From the NCBI RefSeq assembly GCF_023078275.1, contig NC_062997.1, forward strand, positions 124,001-188,000: DNA of 64,000 nt. Reading direction: 5' to 3'. The position numbers were made by a program, and so were the translations under genes. Origin of the DNA: Leguminivora glycinivorella. Taxonomy: Eukaryota > Arthropoda > Insecta > Lepidoptera > Tortricidae. Below the pieces are notes generated by a model, which worked only from the letters and a program-made list of their open reading frames with translations, was not told where the DNA came from and searched no databases. Shown piece after piece: positions 30,426-41,603 of the stretch (position 1 is the stretch's first letter; every line of letters starts with the position of its first letter).

Positions 30426-31038
30426 TAGGGTGGATCAAAAAAATACTTTTTTGGAATTAGCAAACCTAATAGTTATCAATCAATGCCTCTTAGTCTATGA
30501 AGCCTTTGTGCAAAATTTCAGCTTTTTTAATCAACATCTTCAGCCCCCGCATTAGGTTTGAAATTTTGAAAATCTCATACAAACCTGAAAATTCAACTTT
30601 CAGATTAAAAAAAATTTTAGCTGTATTATGTTAAGTATATGTTATTGATACATATCAATATAAGAAACTACCAAAAGTTGCGAAAATAGCATCAAAAATC
30701 GCCAAAGTTCGCCTAGTTTTAGTACATTTGCCGAAATAGCCGCTAAAATACCGAAAATTTGCGATTTTTAACGCTATTTTCGCAACTTTTGGTATTTTCT
30801 TGTAATAATATGTATCAGTAATGTATACTGAACATAATACTGCCAAAAGTTTTTTTTTATCTGAAAGTTGAATTTTCAGGTTTGTATGAGATTTTCAAAA
30901 TTTCAAACCTAATGCGGGGGCTGAAGATGTTGATTAAAAAAGCTGAAATTTTGCACAAAAGCTTCATAGACTAAGGGTCATTGATTGATAACTATTAAGT
31001 TTGCTAATTCCAAAAAAGTGTTTTTTTGATCCACCCTA
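30426..31038. mobile_element. Long foldback element W, 613 bp, 8-bp target duplication
   Basis: Almost the whole element is one imperfect inverted repeat. It starts 'TAGGGTGGATCAAAAAAATA' and ends with the complement 'TTTTTTGATCCACCCTA'; matched inner blocks include 'AATTCAACTTTCAG' / 'CTGAAAGTTGAATT' and 'AAAAGTTGCGAAAATAG' / 'CTATTTTCGCAACTTTT'. A perfect 8-bp duplication CTGTGGAG flanks it (30418-30425 and 31039-31046), suggesting a hAT-like origin. Transcription would give a ~300-bp hairpin. Confidence 0.88.
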
Positions 31039-31461
31039 CTGTGGAGTCAAGAAATCAATTATTACTTCTAAGGTTACAGTCAGTGAAAACGTCCCTGATG
31101 AGGGATAACAGGGTAACATTGTCAACCGGTCTGGCCCTTGACAGTTTTTAACATAAAGATAATTTTATAAAACTTTTAGTTACATCCTCAAATACAAATG
31201 AAAACGTAAAATGGAGAAGCAATCCAAGCAAATACCACACGAAATCTTTAAAAGGCCCTGCATTAAGACAATCTAAAATTGAATCTAAAACCGAATGGGG
31301 TCTCCCGACCGAACAAGGATAAACTGTCATATTGTCTCTCTCTTACCTTTTTAATTTTACTGTTTTCATTATCTTAAAACGTTTATAAACAAATTTTCAC
31401 AACAAACTGCAAATTGACTTGAGGAAAATCGGCTGTATTGGAGCTGTTTTTAGACCGAAAG

Positions 31462-31987
31462 CAGGGGCGGCTCACTCCGCGATTCTATCACCGCGCTACA
31501 AGTACATCCTGGCGGCCGCGAGTTCGCGGCCTACTCAGGGGTGGCGCGCGTTCTCACGGAATGCACGTTCGCACTTTCTATTGTTACTTTACGTCGCGGT
31601 TTTTTAAGCGATGTCCGCGTGTGGAATGGCTAATAATACTTAGTTAAATAGATATATTGAATAAAATAAATACCATAAGACATTCTTACACAGATCTACT
31701 ATTGATTAAGTCCCACGGAAAAGTTCAATAAGGCTTGTGATGTTGGAACTTGAACAGAAATATGTAAATACAGTATATATACCTAGAAAGTACCCAAGAC
31801 TTGAATATAATAGTACAACATTTTATGTGAGTATTAATTCGTATGGATCCATAGGTAACCCTATCACCGGACGCCGCGCACGTGCGGCTCGTTTCTTTGT
31901 AAGAATTTTGTAGGTATTTAAAAAGGCGGCATTTCGGGAACATCAAAGCAGTGGGCCTTCTGTACTTGTACTATTATATATTCTGTG
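31462..31987 (+). mobile_element. Family K copy C (526 bp)
   Basis: Target duplication CCGAAAG (31455-31461 and 31988-31994). The joined flanks 'AAATCGG..GACCGAAAGGCATTCGCT' resemble a local duplicate at about 32300-32370 that has no insertion, giving an independent empty site. Confidence 0.88.
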
Positions 31988-32045
31988 CCGAAAGGCATTC
32001 GCTTGAATCCAAACCGTCCCAAAAGAGTACAGAAGGCTGTTTTTT

Positions 32046-32243
32046 TAACCCCCGACGCAATAACGACGGGGTGTTATAAGTTTGACATGTCTGTCTGTGT
32101 TTGTGTCTATATATGAAATCATCGCTTTCGAATTAATAAACCGATTTCGATTTAGTTTTTTTTGTTTGATGAACATCGATCTAAGTACCTAAGTACTATG
32201 TGCCCTATGTGGGTTTTTTTTTTGAAAATTTAAATTTTGTGTC
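32046..32243 (+). repeat. Repeat B copy, diverged
   Basis: Head 'TAACCCCCGACGCAATAACG' with a short tract, diverged middle, tail 'GAAAATTTAAATTTTGTG'. Confidence 0.7.
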
Positions 32244-32282
32244 GTGTTTATGCTGTCCTTCACTGTCTTAACATGATTTTAA

Positions 32283-32400
32283 ACTAAATTGCACACAACA
32301 AACTGTATATTGACTTAAGGAAAATCGGACATATCGTTGCTTTTTTTAAGACCGAAAAGCATTTGCTCGAATCCAAAGTCAGAAGGATGTTTTTTAATAT
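32283..32400 (+). repeat. Local duplicate of 31385-31460 / 31988-32040 (empty site for K copy C)
   Basis: 'ACAACAAACTGTATATTGAC', 'GGAAAATCGG', 'AAGACCGAAAAGCATTTGCT' and 'GAATCCAAAGTCAGAAGG' match the flanks of K copy C but without K. Confidence 0.7.
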
Positions 32401-32489
32401 TTTTTCTACTCCCGTACTATTCGTGAGTTACAAGGTCGTGCATAGAACTTTAAAACCCTACATAAAAGCTGTCAGGACAAGTCTATCTA

Positions 32490-33500
32490 GTCTATACCTT
32501 GAAAACATTTAGTAGCAGTAGCACGATATAGCTGTTAAAGTTCTGTAAATACATTGCTACCAACTTAACAAACCAATCACTTCATCGTAGAAAATAAAAT
32601 ATTGTATGAAATACGAGTACATTGTTGCCAACCTCAGAATGTCAGATAAAGCCTGGCATTCGCAGAGTCGAGACTCATTCGTTTTCTGCTGCGTTCATTG
32701 GCGACGCGTCGAATCGCATTCAAATGTATGAGAACTCGATTCAACTCGGCTCGATTCGTCTTAGTGGCCAGGCTTCAAAGAAGACATAGACAGTTTTATT
32801 TTCATGTTTGCACTCAAACTGCATATTCAAAATGGTAGGCGGTCCACTAGATAACTAAGATGACTGAAAGTAGGTATTTGTTGAATTTATAATTTTCTTT
32901 CAAAGTAAGTGCTTGGTCGTAGAAAAAGTATTGTATGCAACGGTGTTTAACTGAGTCAAAAAATGCTCGTGGCGTCTTTATTAACAATTTTCGGCTTCGC
33001 CTCAAATTGTTACCCACGCCACTCACCTTTTTTGACCTTTTTTAACCACCAGTTGCATAAAATACTACTTATTAAGATAAAAGTTGTTTTTTTCGAGAGT
33101 ACTACAATATTTTTTCAGATGAAGTGAGACGAGCAGATCCAAGCCAAGCTATCAATATTTTATATTGGAAAACATTTACAGCGCCTTGGGACAACGTATT
33201 TTCTTGGCGAAAATCGCACGAATGAGCTATGAAATTGAAAATAATTTTATTGGCAAAGTATAAGCTAGAATTCAATGTTTACAAAGTGAAAATATCAAGG
33301 AAAAAGGAAAGTTTTAATTTGGTTTGATGTTTCGAACAAGGGTATTCTAATTTTAATGCATGGAACGACAAAATTTACATCCTGATACGTTATATTTTTT
33401 AATATTATTGCACAAATAAAACAAAAAATGTACAAATGGCGGACTTAATAACTAATGTCATTAACATGAAATAAATGTCATATACAAAGAAAAAGCCTTG
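32490..33500. other. Mostly unassigned, two possible small TIR elements
   Basis: A possible MITE at about 32647-32779 has AAGCCTGGC ends and GATTCG-rich arms. Another at about 32936-33054 has 'TATGCAACGGTG' and 'CACCAGTTGCATA' ends. The rest is unrecognised AT-rich sequence. Confidence 0.4.
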
Positions 33501-33508
33501 CCTTCGGA

Positions 33509-33580
33509 ACCTGGTGGCCGAGCGGTTTAGGTCAGGTAAACGGAGGACGCTGGTTCGATTCCAGCTCGGGACACTTGGAG
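33509..33580 (+). repeat. tRNA-like sequence (SINE head or tRNA pseudogene)
   Basis: A box 'TGGCCGAGCGGTTTAGG' and B box 'GGTTCGATTCC', with a T-stem CTGG..CCAG. The acceptor stem is not complementary, so a SINE head or pseudogene is more likely than a functional tRNA. Confidence 0.6.
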
Positions 33581-33897
33581 GCTTTGGTCACTTTATTTCA
33601 TGTTTATGAAGTATAATAGTAGTTTAACTACTTAAATTTCAAATTAAAATATTTTCTATGAAAATAATTTAATTTGTTATTAGACTAATGTCAACTATCG
33701 GTCCAAACAGAAATATGTAAAAATGGTCAATGGTAATCTTGTTCAGTTTAATCTAATTTTTATACACACCACAATTGCGATGGCGATGCTGTATAGAATG
33801 TGTATTAAGTATCAAAAATAGAAGAAAATTTATCATGCAGAAACATCTGAGACCGATATTAAATATTTTTAAATTAAAGGAAAAATTGAAAAAATCA

Positions 33898-33976
33898 CAC
33901 CTCCGGCAGGACTTTAACCTGCGACCTACGACTTTTGCTGGAGCCTTCGCTATGTCCAACTTAGCTGGTGGGAATT
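33898..33976 (-). repeat. tRNA-like sequence (minus)
   Basis: On the minus strand 'GGTCGCAGGTTAAAGTCCTG' and 'CCGGAGGTG' match the 3' part of the better preserved copy at 52909-52983. The B box is mutated. Confidence 0.5.
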
Positions 33977-33999
33977 TTCTCATTTTTCATTTAATAACA

Positions 34000-34229
34000 T
34001 AACCACAAAATTAAAATTTTGAAAACAAACCCGACATCGTGGACCGATTTCCATCAAACATGGCTATGAACCACTCCCGACTAATTCAGCTTTCAAATAT
34101 AAAAAACGAAATCTAAATCAGTTCATCCGTTTGCGAGTTACGATGCCATAGACACACACATACACACACAGAGACGGACAGATAGACACGTCAAATTTAT
34201 AACAGCCCGTCTTTTTTGCGACGGGGGTA
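34000..34229 (-). repeat. Repeat B copy
   Basis: Diverged at both ends ('CCCGACATCGTGGACC', 'CGACGGGGGTAAAA'). Confidence 0.78.
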
Positions 34230-34234
34230 AAACA

Positions 34235-34320
34235 TACATAGGTTACGGTCTTACGGTGATCACTTTCCATCAGGCGGACCGTACCTATACCTGTTTGCCA
34301 CCGACGTGGTATAAAAAAAC
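34235..34320 (+). repeat. Repeat A 3' fragment
   Basis: 'CATAGGTTACGGTCTTACGG' through 'TTTGCCACCGACGTGGTA' and an A run. Confidence 0.65.
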
Positions 34321-34559
34321 ATACAAATCTATCAATATTCTTTAACAAAGACTCTTCCCTTTGTCCAAAATCGGGAAACCTAGCGATAGGTAGATCACTC
34401 GCTACATTTCCTACTATTTCCGCATGGGTACTTGAGGTTCCGATTCTAATGCAAATTCGGAACGAGGGAGAGTTTTACTGTGCAATTTATATAGGTCGAC
34501 GCTTTGCTTCAAATAAAATAGAACGTTGGAAAATGTAGATGAACGGAGTGTTTTGTATT

Positions 34560-35250
34560 TGTATATGTATTTGTTTATTTGCTAATACACACAGATAATA
34601 ATACAGGTCATGTTGGTGCGTTACAAATTCATGAGTGCATATTACGCCACAAGGCATGCAAAATATTAATCCTATACTAAAGCTAGTCTTAGCCTAAAGA
34701 GCCTAATTAAGCTTCCTAAAGGGAATACATATGTTAAACTTATTATATTACAACCCACACATAGTTATTATATTATCAATCAACACATAGTGCAATATAT
34801 ATAAATAGTAAAACATGTCAAAATTACATTAAAATATTCAGTAAATAAAATAATCATGAATTAAACAAAATCGTACTAATACTATTCCAAATAGTTCACA
34901 TGATTAAAACATTCAATCGTATATTTTTCCAAAAAATTCCTTTAAGGAATAGAAAGGTCTACTAACTAAAAACGATTTTAAATTATTTTTAAATTCATCT
35001 ATATTACAGCATTGTTTAATGTCGTTATTTAAAGTGTTGTATATTTTTATTCCGTTATATTCAGGACTCCTCTTAAAGAGTAGGTAATTGTTACATTTTG
35101 GTAACTCAATACTTGTGTTACTTCTTAATGCATGTATCTTGTTCTCTCCTTTGTACCTATATTTACATAAATTTTTATGAATGTGTTTCTATTTTTGGTG
35201 TTAATTTCACGATACAGCGTAAACTTTTTCAATGACATAAAGATAAAAAG
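34560..35250 (-). pseudogene. Degenerate LINE fragment, ORF2 C-terminus
   Basis: Minus-strand translation of about 35160-34930 gives 'NKIHALRSNTSIELPKCNNY', 'LLFKRSPEYNGIKIYNTLNN' and 'FKNNLKSFLV..FYSLKEF', the R-S-P-x-Y-x-G-x-K-I-Y-N-x-L pattern of Jockey/CR1-like ORF2 C-termini. Upstream (about 35170-35230) the frame is broken by stops and a shift. A GATAA-rich stretch at 35238-35270 lies at its 5' side. 34560-34900 is probably its 3' UTR. Confidence 0.6.
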
Positions 35251-35410
35251 ATAAGATAAAGATAAATTTATTTCATAGAAAAATGTCTAAAATTGTTTTA
35301 AATAACAATTTTCTTAAATAATGCTTAAAAACTATAAACATAGGTACAAACATGGTTTAGAAAAGACACAAATAACAAATAAATCTTTGTAAACGGGTTC
35401 GACGTGATAA

Positions 35411-35966
35411 AATAACATTACTAAACTTTTTTAAAGATATGTCGGCCAGATTATTGCACTGGCCGAGATTCTGACCGAAACGTCGGAAAAAAAATAGTTA
35501 TTTGTTTTACAAGGGGGCAAAGTAATTGTTTTACCGCACGTGCCAATATTGATACCTGAGCAAGCGAAAGATTCCAATATTGAACCGCGAGCGTAGCGAG
35601 TGGTTCAAAAAGTGGAATCTTGAGCGTTGCGAGGGTATCAAGGCACGAAGGTTAAACAAACTTTGCCACCGAGTGAAACACAACATTTTTCACCGCACCA
35701 ACAAGAACAAAATACTGACTATAAAACATCAAAATAAATCAAATCCATCAATTTATTCAATATTTATGATTCAAAATCATCATTTATAGGTAAAATCTAG
35801 CAGCCAGATTAAGACATCGAGTTAAAATTTATATGAAATTACTTTGCTCTCTTGTGGATAAAATGCAATTTTGTTATCCGTTTTCGAATAGCAAAGAGTG
35901 CCTTTACCAGTTGGTGTGGTGAAAAATAACATTACTAAACTTTTTTAAAGATATAACGGCCAGATT
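35411..35966 (+). repeat. Repeat J copy (arrangement 2) between 42-bp direct repeats
   Basis: J core at 35510-35690 is inverted relative to the 8840 copy, while the right half ('ATACTGACTATAAAACATC' on) keeps the same orientation. The region is bracketed by near-identical 42-bp repeats beginning 'AATAACATTACTAAACTTTT' at 35411 and 35925. Confidence 0.7.
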
Positions 35967-36232
35967 GTATTGCATTGCCATTCATTTTATCGCGTGCGAC
36001 CCGTATGTGACTTTAAAAATGTGTACAAAACGCGAGAATTTAAAGTGTTATAACTACAACCTAAACTAACTTTCTGAGGTGTTCCCATTTCGCTATAACA
36101 TGGGGTTCTTCAAGAAGCAGGTATTTAGGGTTCTCAAAGGTCGGCAACGTAGTTATAAGTGACTCCCCTGATGTTGCTTATAAAACCTAAACTAAGTCTT
36201 TACGCAACTATTGGAACAAATCAAATTATTTT

Positions 36233-36311
36233 CAACCCCCGACGCAAAAACGAAGGGGTGTTATAAGTTTGACGTGTCTGTATGTCTGTCTGTCCGTCTG
36301 TCTGTCTGTCC

Positions 36312-36345
<34 letters not shown>

Positions 36346-36520
36346 GTGTGTGTCTGTCTGTGGCACCGTAGCTCCCGAACGGATGAACCGATTTTTATTT
36401 AGTTTTTTTTTGTCTAAAAGCTGAGTTAGTCGGGAGTGTTCTTAGCCATGTTTCATGAAAATCGGTCCACTACGTCGCGGTCGGGGGTTTTTAAAAAATT
36501 TTAATTTTGTGGTTAGGTTA
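36233..36520 (+). repeat. Repeat B copy, near-complete
   Basis: One of the best preserved B copies; long CTGT/CCGT tract (36270-36360) and tail 'TTTTGTGGTTAGGTTA'. The SVCLSV-type frame is an artefact. Confidence 0.88.
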
Positions 36521-36627
36521 TTAACAAATATTTTGATTTGTGTTTTTTAAGTAGTCACACTACTATATATAAATTAAAAATCGAAATAAGATATCATTAT
36601 ATTAAAGAAAAATGACGAGCACCATCA

Positions 36628-36722
36628 GTGGTGAAGGCCGGATTCGAACCGGCGTCTTTAGCAATCCGGGCTAACCCCATGAACCCCTAAGCCAGCTTAC
36701 CACAGCGGAAGCCGTCGAAATT
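36628..36722 (-). repeat. tRNA-like sequence (SINE head, minus)
   Basis: Minus strand: 'CTGGCTTAGGGGTTCATGG' region as A box, 'CGCCGGTTCGAATCCGGC' as B box with a 5-bp T stem. Insert-like loop length and poor acceptor pairing argue against a working tRNA. Confidence 0.6.
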
Positions 36723-36747
36723 TCTCTTCTATAAGTCATTTTTAGGG

Positions 36748-37702
36748 TTCCGTACCTCAAAGAGGAAAAACGGAACCCTTATTAGGGTTCCGTACCTCAA
36801 AGAGGAAAAACGGAACCCTTATAGGATCACTCGTGTGTCTGTCTGTCCCTCTGTTACAGCCGATTTCTCCGAAACTACTGGACCGATTTACTTGAAATTT
36901 GGTACAAATATGTAAACCTGTGGCCCAAAGACGGACATGTAATTTAATTAAATGAAATTTAATCATAAGGGTCACTTTTGGGGGGTAAACTTGAAAATTA
37001 AAAATCAAAGTTATTAAAACTATATTGTGTTATATATCAAATGAAAGAGCATTTTATGAGCATTTGAAATATATTTTTTTTTAATTTTTAATTTTTGTAC
37101 TTTAGGAGTAATTTAAGAAAATAGACAAAAAATGACCATTCCCCCCCTTATCTCCGAAACTACTTAGCGTAAAATTTTCAAAAAATACACGAGATAGCCC
37201 TCTACCTGTAGATTATAGGAAAACCTATTAGAAATCTACAGTCAAGCGTAAGTCGGACTTACGAGAAAAAAACTCAAATTAAGATTTTCACTCACTGACG
37301 CTGCAAGCAGTTACTAAACGTCTTAAAATTTTGTTAGCGTGATGGACAGGTAGAAAGAAATTCATTTCTGTCTTTTTCTTTTTAGAAATTGTTCAATTTT
37401 TTTTTTCATTTGCCAAAATGACTTAAGTTCCTACTAAAAAGGAGGCGCTTAAGACCGTTTGTAAGTGGACTGAGCAAAATTTTGTTCAAATCGGTCCAAA
37501 AAAAGGTCTCTGTTGACGAAAACATAGAATTTGTGGCAACGACAGCCCAAATCTGAAGTCCATTTTGCTCTATCTCTTATCGTTTCCGAGATATATACGT
37601 AAAGTCTTGTAAGTGCGAAAAGTTAACTTTGCCATCACAGTCGTTCAGGCGCTCATGAGTTCTTTGTATGGAAAAGTCGAAAACCGACTCGCACTTGACC
37701 AA
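36748..37702 (+). repeat. Repeat D copy, long, with duplicated first 36 bp
   Basis: Begins 'AGGGTTCCGTACCTCAAAGA' twice in tandem (36748-36783, 36784-36819), then a CTGTCTGTCC tract, and ends 'GACTCGCACTTGACC'. Shares overall design with Repeat C (GGTTCCGTA end, tetranucleotide tract, GGCCGG-type end). Other copies: 45733, 41027 (end only). Confidence 0.75.
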
Positions 37703-37990
37703 TGTTCATAGAACGTGTTGTGGTTTTTTACGCGGGTCCGCGACTGACGACGTTCGAATGTTTTGTTCGGAAATGTTTGAGGGTGGTTTCTTTGAAACGT
37801 CGCCGGTGGCGGGTGGTTCGACGGGCGAAGGTCACACGCCGCACGTGACGGTCTGTATTCGTTTTGTACAATAGCAACGGACGGCGGGTGGCGTCTTGAT
37901 ATGGAAAATGACTGACTTCACTAAAGATAATGATGAACTCATTGAGGTAATACTAGAGAGGACACTGCGAGCAAAACGTTTGCGGTTTTA
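37703..37990 (+). CDS. Weak candidate host 5' exon
   Basis: A CpG-richer, apparently single-copy stretch. ATG at 37908 opens 'MTDFTKDNDELIE', and the next codon boundary is GAG|GTAATA, a usable splice donor; without splicing the frame stops 14 codons later. The upstream 37710-37900 could be a 5' UTR or promoter. The 68-codon frame at 37668 is in part Repeat D and probably not real. Nothing identifies the gene, and chance is quite possible. Confidence 0.2.
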
Positions 37991-38320
37991 AACGTATCGC
38001 TGCCATTTTGTTGAACGAAATCATAGATTAATCGCATCATAATCGCACAGACTTGACATGTAGGTAATGAAGTATAGTAATTGTGATTATATTCTGTTTG
38101 TAATATATAAAAGAGAAATGTTAAATTTATTTCACGTTATACTTATGAATACTACACAGTTCTAACACGAGTTGTAATCGATATTTTCATACAATAATAA
38201 CCTATGATTTTCTTCAAGGGCAATTATTTAAAGTAGGTATATGAAAAAAATCAATAATGTATTTTTGTTTCACTTAGTAGAACTTAAACATAGCACAATG
38301 TATGATAGTGCTAAAATTAA
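37991..38320. other. Unassigned sequence
   Basis: No gene or repeat recognised. Confidence 0.3.
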
Positions 38321-38324
38321 ACTA

Positions 38325-38895
38325 CTTACCCCCTTATTCATAAACGTTCACTAAAGTTATCAAGCCGATAAAGTTCGTTTTCCCCTCACTAGCTCGGAAA
38401 CACGTTTTGTCCTCTAATACCAGCGGGTAAAAACGCATTTTATCCACTAGTGGGTAAAGTAATTTGACCTTGAATAAAGTCAAATTAACTGCTTTAAAAT
38501 TGATAAGAGTAGGTGAATCTAGTAATAAAGATGATTTACCAACTGAGGAACTACTGGAAGCAGGGGAAAACGCATTTTTTGCGTTGTAGTTTCCTCGCTA
38601 TAGTGAGGGGAAAAGTTTTGTGTTACACTCGGGTGCAAATGTATTTTACTTCTCGTGTGTTAAAAAACTCGCAAGTTCAGGATTCTATTCTCGAACCACT
38701 CGCTTCGCTCGTGGTTCAACTACAGAATCCTTTCACTTGCTCGTTTTTCAATTCCACACTCGGCGTTAAAATACAACTTTGCCCCCTTGTATAACAAATA
38801 ACTATTGTCCCTTTCTATCACACCAATACGCCGAAAAGGGACAAACGAACTTTATCGGCTTGATAACTTTAGTGTGCGTTTATGAATAAGGGGGT
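38325..38895. mobile_element. MITE L interrupted by family I
   Basis: Outer parts 'TTATTCATAAACGTTCACTA' and 'TGCGTTTATGAATAAGGG' are the inverted ends of a ~130-bp palindromic MITE, seen intact at 40662-40795. The interruption is the family I copy at 38376-38808. Confidence 0.82.
38376..38808 (+). mobile_element. Family I copy inside MITE L
   Basis: Comparison with the intact MITE L (…GTTCGGTTGTCCC…) places the insertion at TT, with TT on both sides. Ends 'TTCCCCTCACTAGCTCGG' and 'AACAAATAACTA'. TIR-less with a 2-bp or no duplication; Helitron-like insertion is one option but the ends are not canonical. Confidence 0.75.
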
Positions 38896-38929
38896 TAGTA
38901 TTTTACAAAAAGTATAAAAAAAGGTCTAC

Positions 38930-39635
38930 ACTAAGAGTGTCGCGTCTAGGTGGTCATTGGTCAAGTCTTACTCTATGACACGGTACCTCCCCACGCATGC
39001 GCCGCGCGCTGCCGGCCGGAGCACAGACTTTGTTTGGGGTGTAATTTCTAGTCTGTTAGTACATAGTAATTCAATGGATGAATTGTACTTCTGTGATCTG
39101 TTTTCGATATACTTAATCGAATATATGATGTAAAATTTTCTTTACTACAATGAAAGTGTTTGAGTACCAAGTTAAAAATTTCACTTTCTTTTTGCCGGTT
39201 TCATACAAAAATATCGTTTGACTGTCTCTTTTTTGGGTAATATCAATATTTATATGGAAACGGATTAAGTCGCGTATAATCTTCTTCCTCTAAGAATTAC
39301 AATGTAAGTATTTTTGCATTCATTTTGATCAGAGCACAACACAACAGTTCAAAAATCAGTCTACCAGAGCTTCTGAGTTCCGTCGCCGACGACGGGTGAC
39401 CAAGGGTCAGAAAACCCACGCACCCGCGACCGACAGCGTGTGGTACAGCGGCACATGCGGCTCACATCCAAACATTCCAAACGTCGCCGGGCGCGTGTGA
39501 CGGGCCAGAGAAACCAGGGCCTTAGGGCTAGGTGATTATCGCCGCGCCGCAGAGGACGCGCTGAGGGGGGGGGCGGTGCCTACAGCAGTTGTAGTTGTAT
39601 GCATACCTAGCTCACGCACACAGACGCCTCCGCTG
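38930..39635. other. Unassigned sequence with two GC-rich islands
   Basis: GC-rich stretches at 38985-39025 and 39375-39640 are CpG-rich and unlike the flanking repeats. No convincing frame. They could be promoter or exon sequence of a host gene. K copy D interrupts the second island, which resumes at 40192. Confidence 0.3.
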
Positions 39636-39642
39636 GCGCCGC

Positions 39643-40184
39643 CAGGGGCGGCTCATTCCGCTATCCTATCGCCGCGCTACAAGTATATCCTGGCGGCCGC
39701 GAGCTGTGGCCGCGAATTCGCGGCTTACTCAGGGGTGGCGCACATTCTCACGGAATGCACGTTCGCACTTTCTATTGTTACTTTACGTCGCGAGGTTTTT
39801 TAAGCGATGTCCGCGGGTGGAATGGCTAATAATACTAAATTAAATAGACATATTGAATAAAATAAATACCAAAAGATATTCTTATACAGATCTACTACTG
39901 GTTAAGTCCCACGGAAAAGTTCAATAAGGCTTGTGATGTTGGAACCTTGAACAAAAATATATAAATACAGCGTATATACCTAGAAAGTACTCAAGACTTG
40001 AATATAATAATATAACATTTAATGTGAGTATTAATTCGTTTGGATCCATTGGTAACCCTATCACCGGACGCCGCGCACGTGCGGCTCGTTTCTTTGTAAG
40101 AATGTTGTAGGTATTTAAAAAGGCGGCATTTCGGAAACATCAAAGTAGTGGGCCTTCTTTACTTGTGCTATTATATATTCTGTG
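39643..40184 (+). mobile_element. Family K copy D (542 bp)
   Basis: Target duplication GCGCCGC (39636-39642 and 40185-40191), possibly extending one base. Same ends as the other K copies. Confidence 0.87.
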
Positions 40185-40661
40185 GCGCCGCGCCGGTGTC
40201 CACGTGCGCTCTCTGGAGTGTGCGCTGCCGCTGCCACGAAACGTTTACCTACTCCGTGTAATACTGATAAGAGAAAGTATTGACATGAATTCACACGTTT
40301 CGGAAATGACTGTAGGTATTTTAAATATTTTAGCACAATATGTTTTTTGCCTCTTATTGCCTATTATACAATATAGGTACCTACTATGGCAACTCTATCA
40401 AAGCGCAGAATATGCAGAAGCCACATGGTGGTCTGCGATTGAAACTCAATAGACATTTTCAGAGTTTTTAAAATAAGTACCTAAGTAGGTACGTACGTGA
40501 AGTAACATGGTAAATTAAAAAAATATCATTAGATACTTATTGCGAAGGTGTAAACAATTTCCTTCGTTTTGCCACATATCAATAATTACCTATCTATATT
40601 AAATTCATTAATCCGTATACAACTATACATTACATTTTTACAGTACGGTAATACTCACCCC

Positions 40662-40795
40662 GTTATTCATAAACGTACACTAAGTTATCAAGCCGATAAA
40701 GTTCGGTTGTCCCTTTCCGACGTATTGGTGTGATAGAAAGGGATAAACGAACTTTATCGGCTGGATAACTTTAGTGTACGTTTATGAATAAAGGT
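40662..40795. mobile_element. MITE L, intact
   Basis: Inverted ends 'TTATTCATAAACGTACACTA' / 'TAGTGTACGTTTATGAATAA' and inner arms 'CCGATAAAGTTCG' / 'CGAACTTTATCGG'. Serves as the empty site for the family I insertion at 38376. Confidence 0.85.
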
Positions 40796-41026
40796 GTTAA
40801 AATTTATAGCTACGAAATTTTACATAAAACACCTACTTTAAAATAAAATAAAAAATGTTGAATTTGGTCAACATTATAAAAGACCTCACGCAAGCTGTGC
40901 TAATTAGTTCGCGAATTCGTCGAGAGGTGGCGCTAAACACAATTATGCTCATTAGAGAACCTATACTTCTAGCCTAGCCCAGTCTTTAGACTTATGTGAG
41001 TAACGTAAAAGTACCTAATAGTTTTG

Positions 41027-41077
41027 TAGGTACGGAACCCTCGGAGGGCGAGTCCGACTCGCACTTGGCCGGTTTTT
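41027..41077 (+). repeat. Repeat D end fragment
   Basis: 'GGTACGGAACCCTCGGAGGG' to 'CTTGGCCGGTTTTTTT'. Confidence 0.7.
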
Positions 41078-41079
41078 TT

Positions 41080-41495
41080 GTAAGACTAGGCGTCTTTGAC
41101 CAACTCTAAGGGCAAGCAGTAGGTGCTTGCACCTCCTATACGAAACCTTTACAGGTTTACGATATAGCTAGAGAGACTGGTGCTCGTCGGGAGTGTATCA
41201 GCTTTACCACTCTACGAACAAAATGGCTTTTTCCTCAACTTTATTTTAATGAAGAAACAGAACATCCCATCCATCAAAACTTTTCAAGTTATTCACGTAA
41301 AAACTTTGTCACAAACTAAACTTGTTGAGACTAAGTGTTGTTTAAAGTATACTTTTAATTAAAGTCATTACGGCGTGAGCAAAATATAAATTAAGTGTAC
41401 ACAGATTTACAGAATAGCGTAATGTTTTATTGTGACGTTATTTTTACAATAAATAAAACTAGAGCGACGTAATACTAATTCCGATTAAGATGGTT
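41080..41495. other. Unassigned sequence
   Basis: No gene or repeat recognised. Confidence 0.3.
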
Positions 41496-41498
41496 TTT

Positions 41499-41552
41499 TA
41501 ACCCCCGACGCAAAAACGAAGGGGTGTTATAAGTTTGACGTGTCTGTCTGTG

Positions 41553-41603
<51 letters not shown>

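Noticed and set aside
34118..34348. 76-codon minus frame
   Set aside because: Straddles the Repeat A and Repeat B boundary; chance fusion of two repeats.
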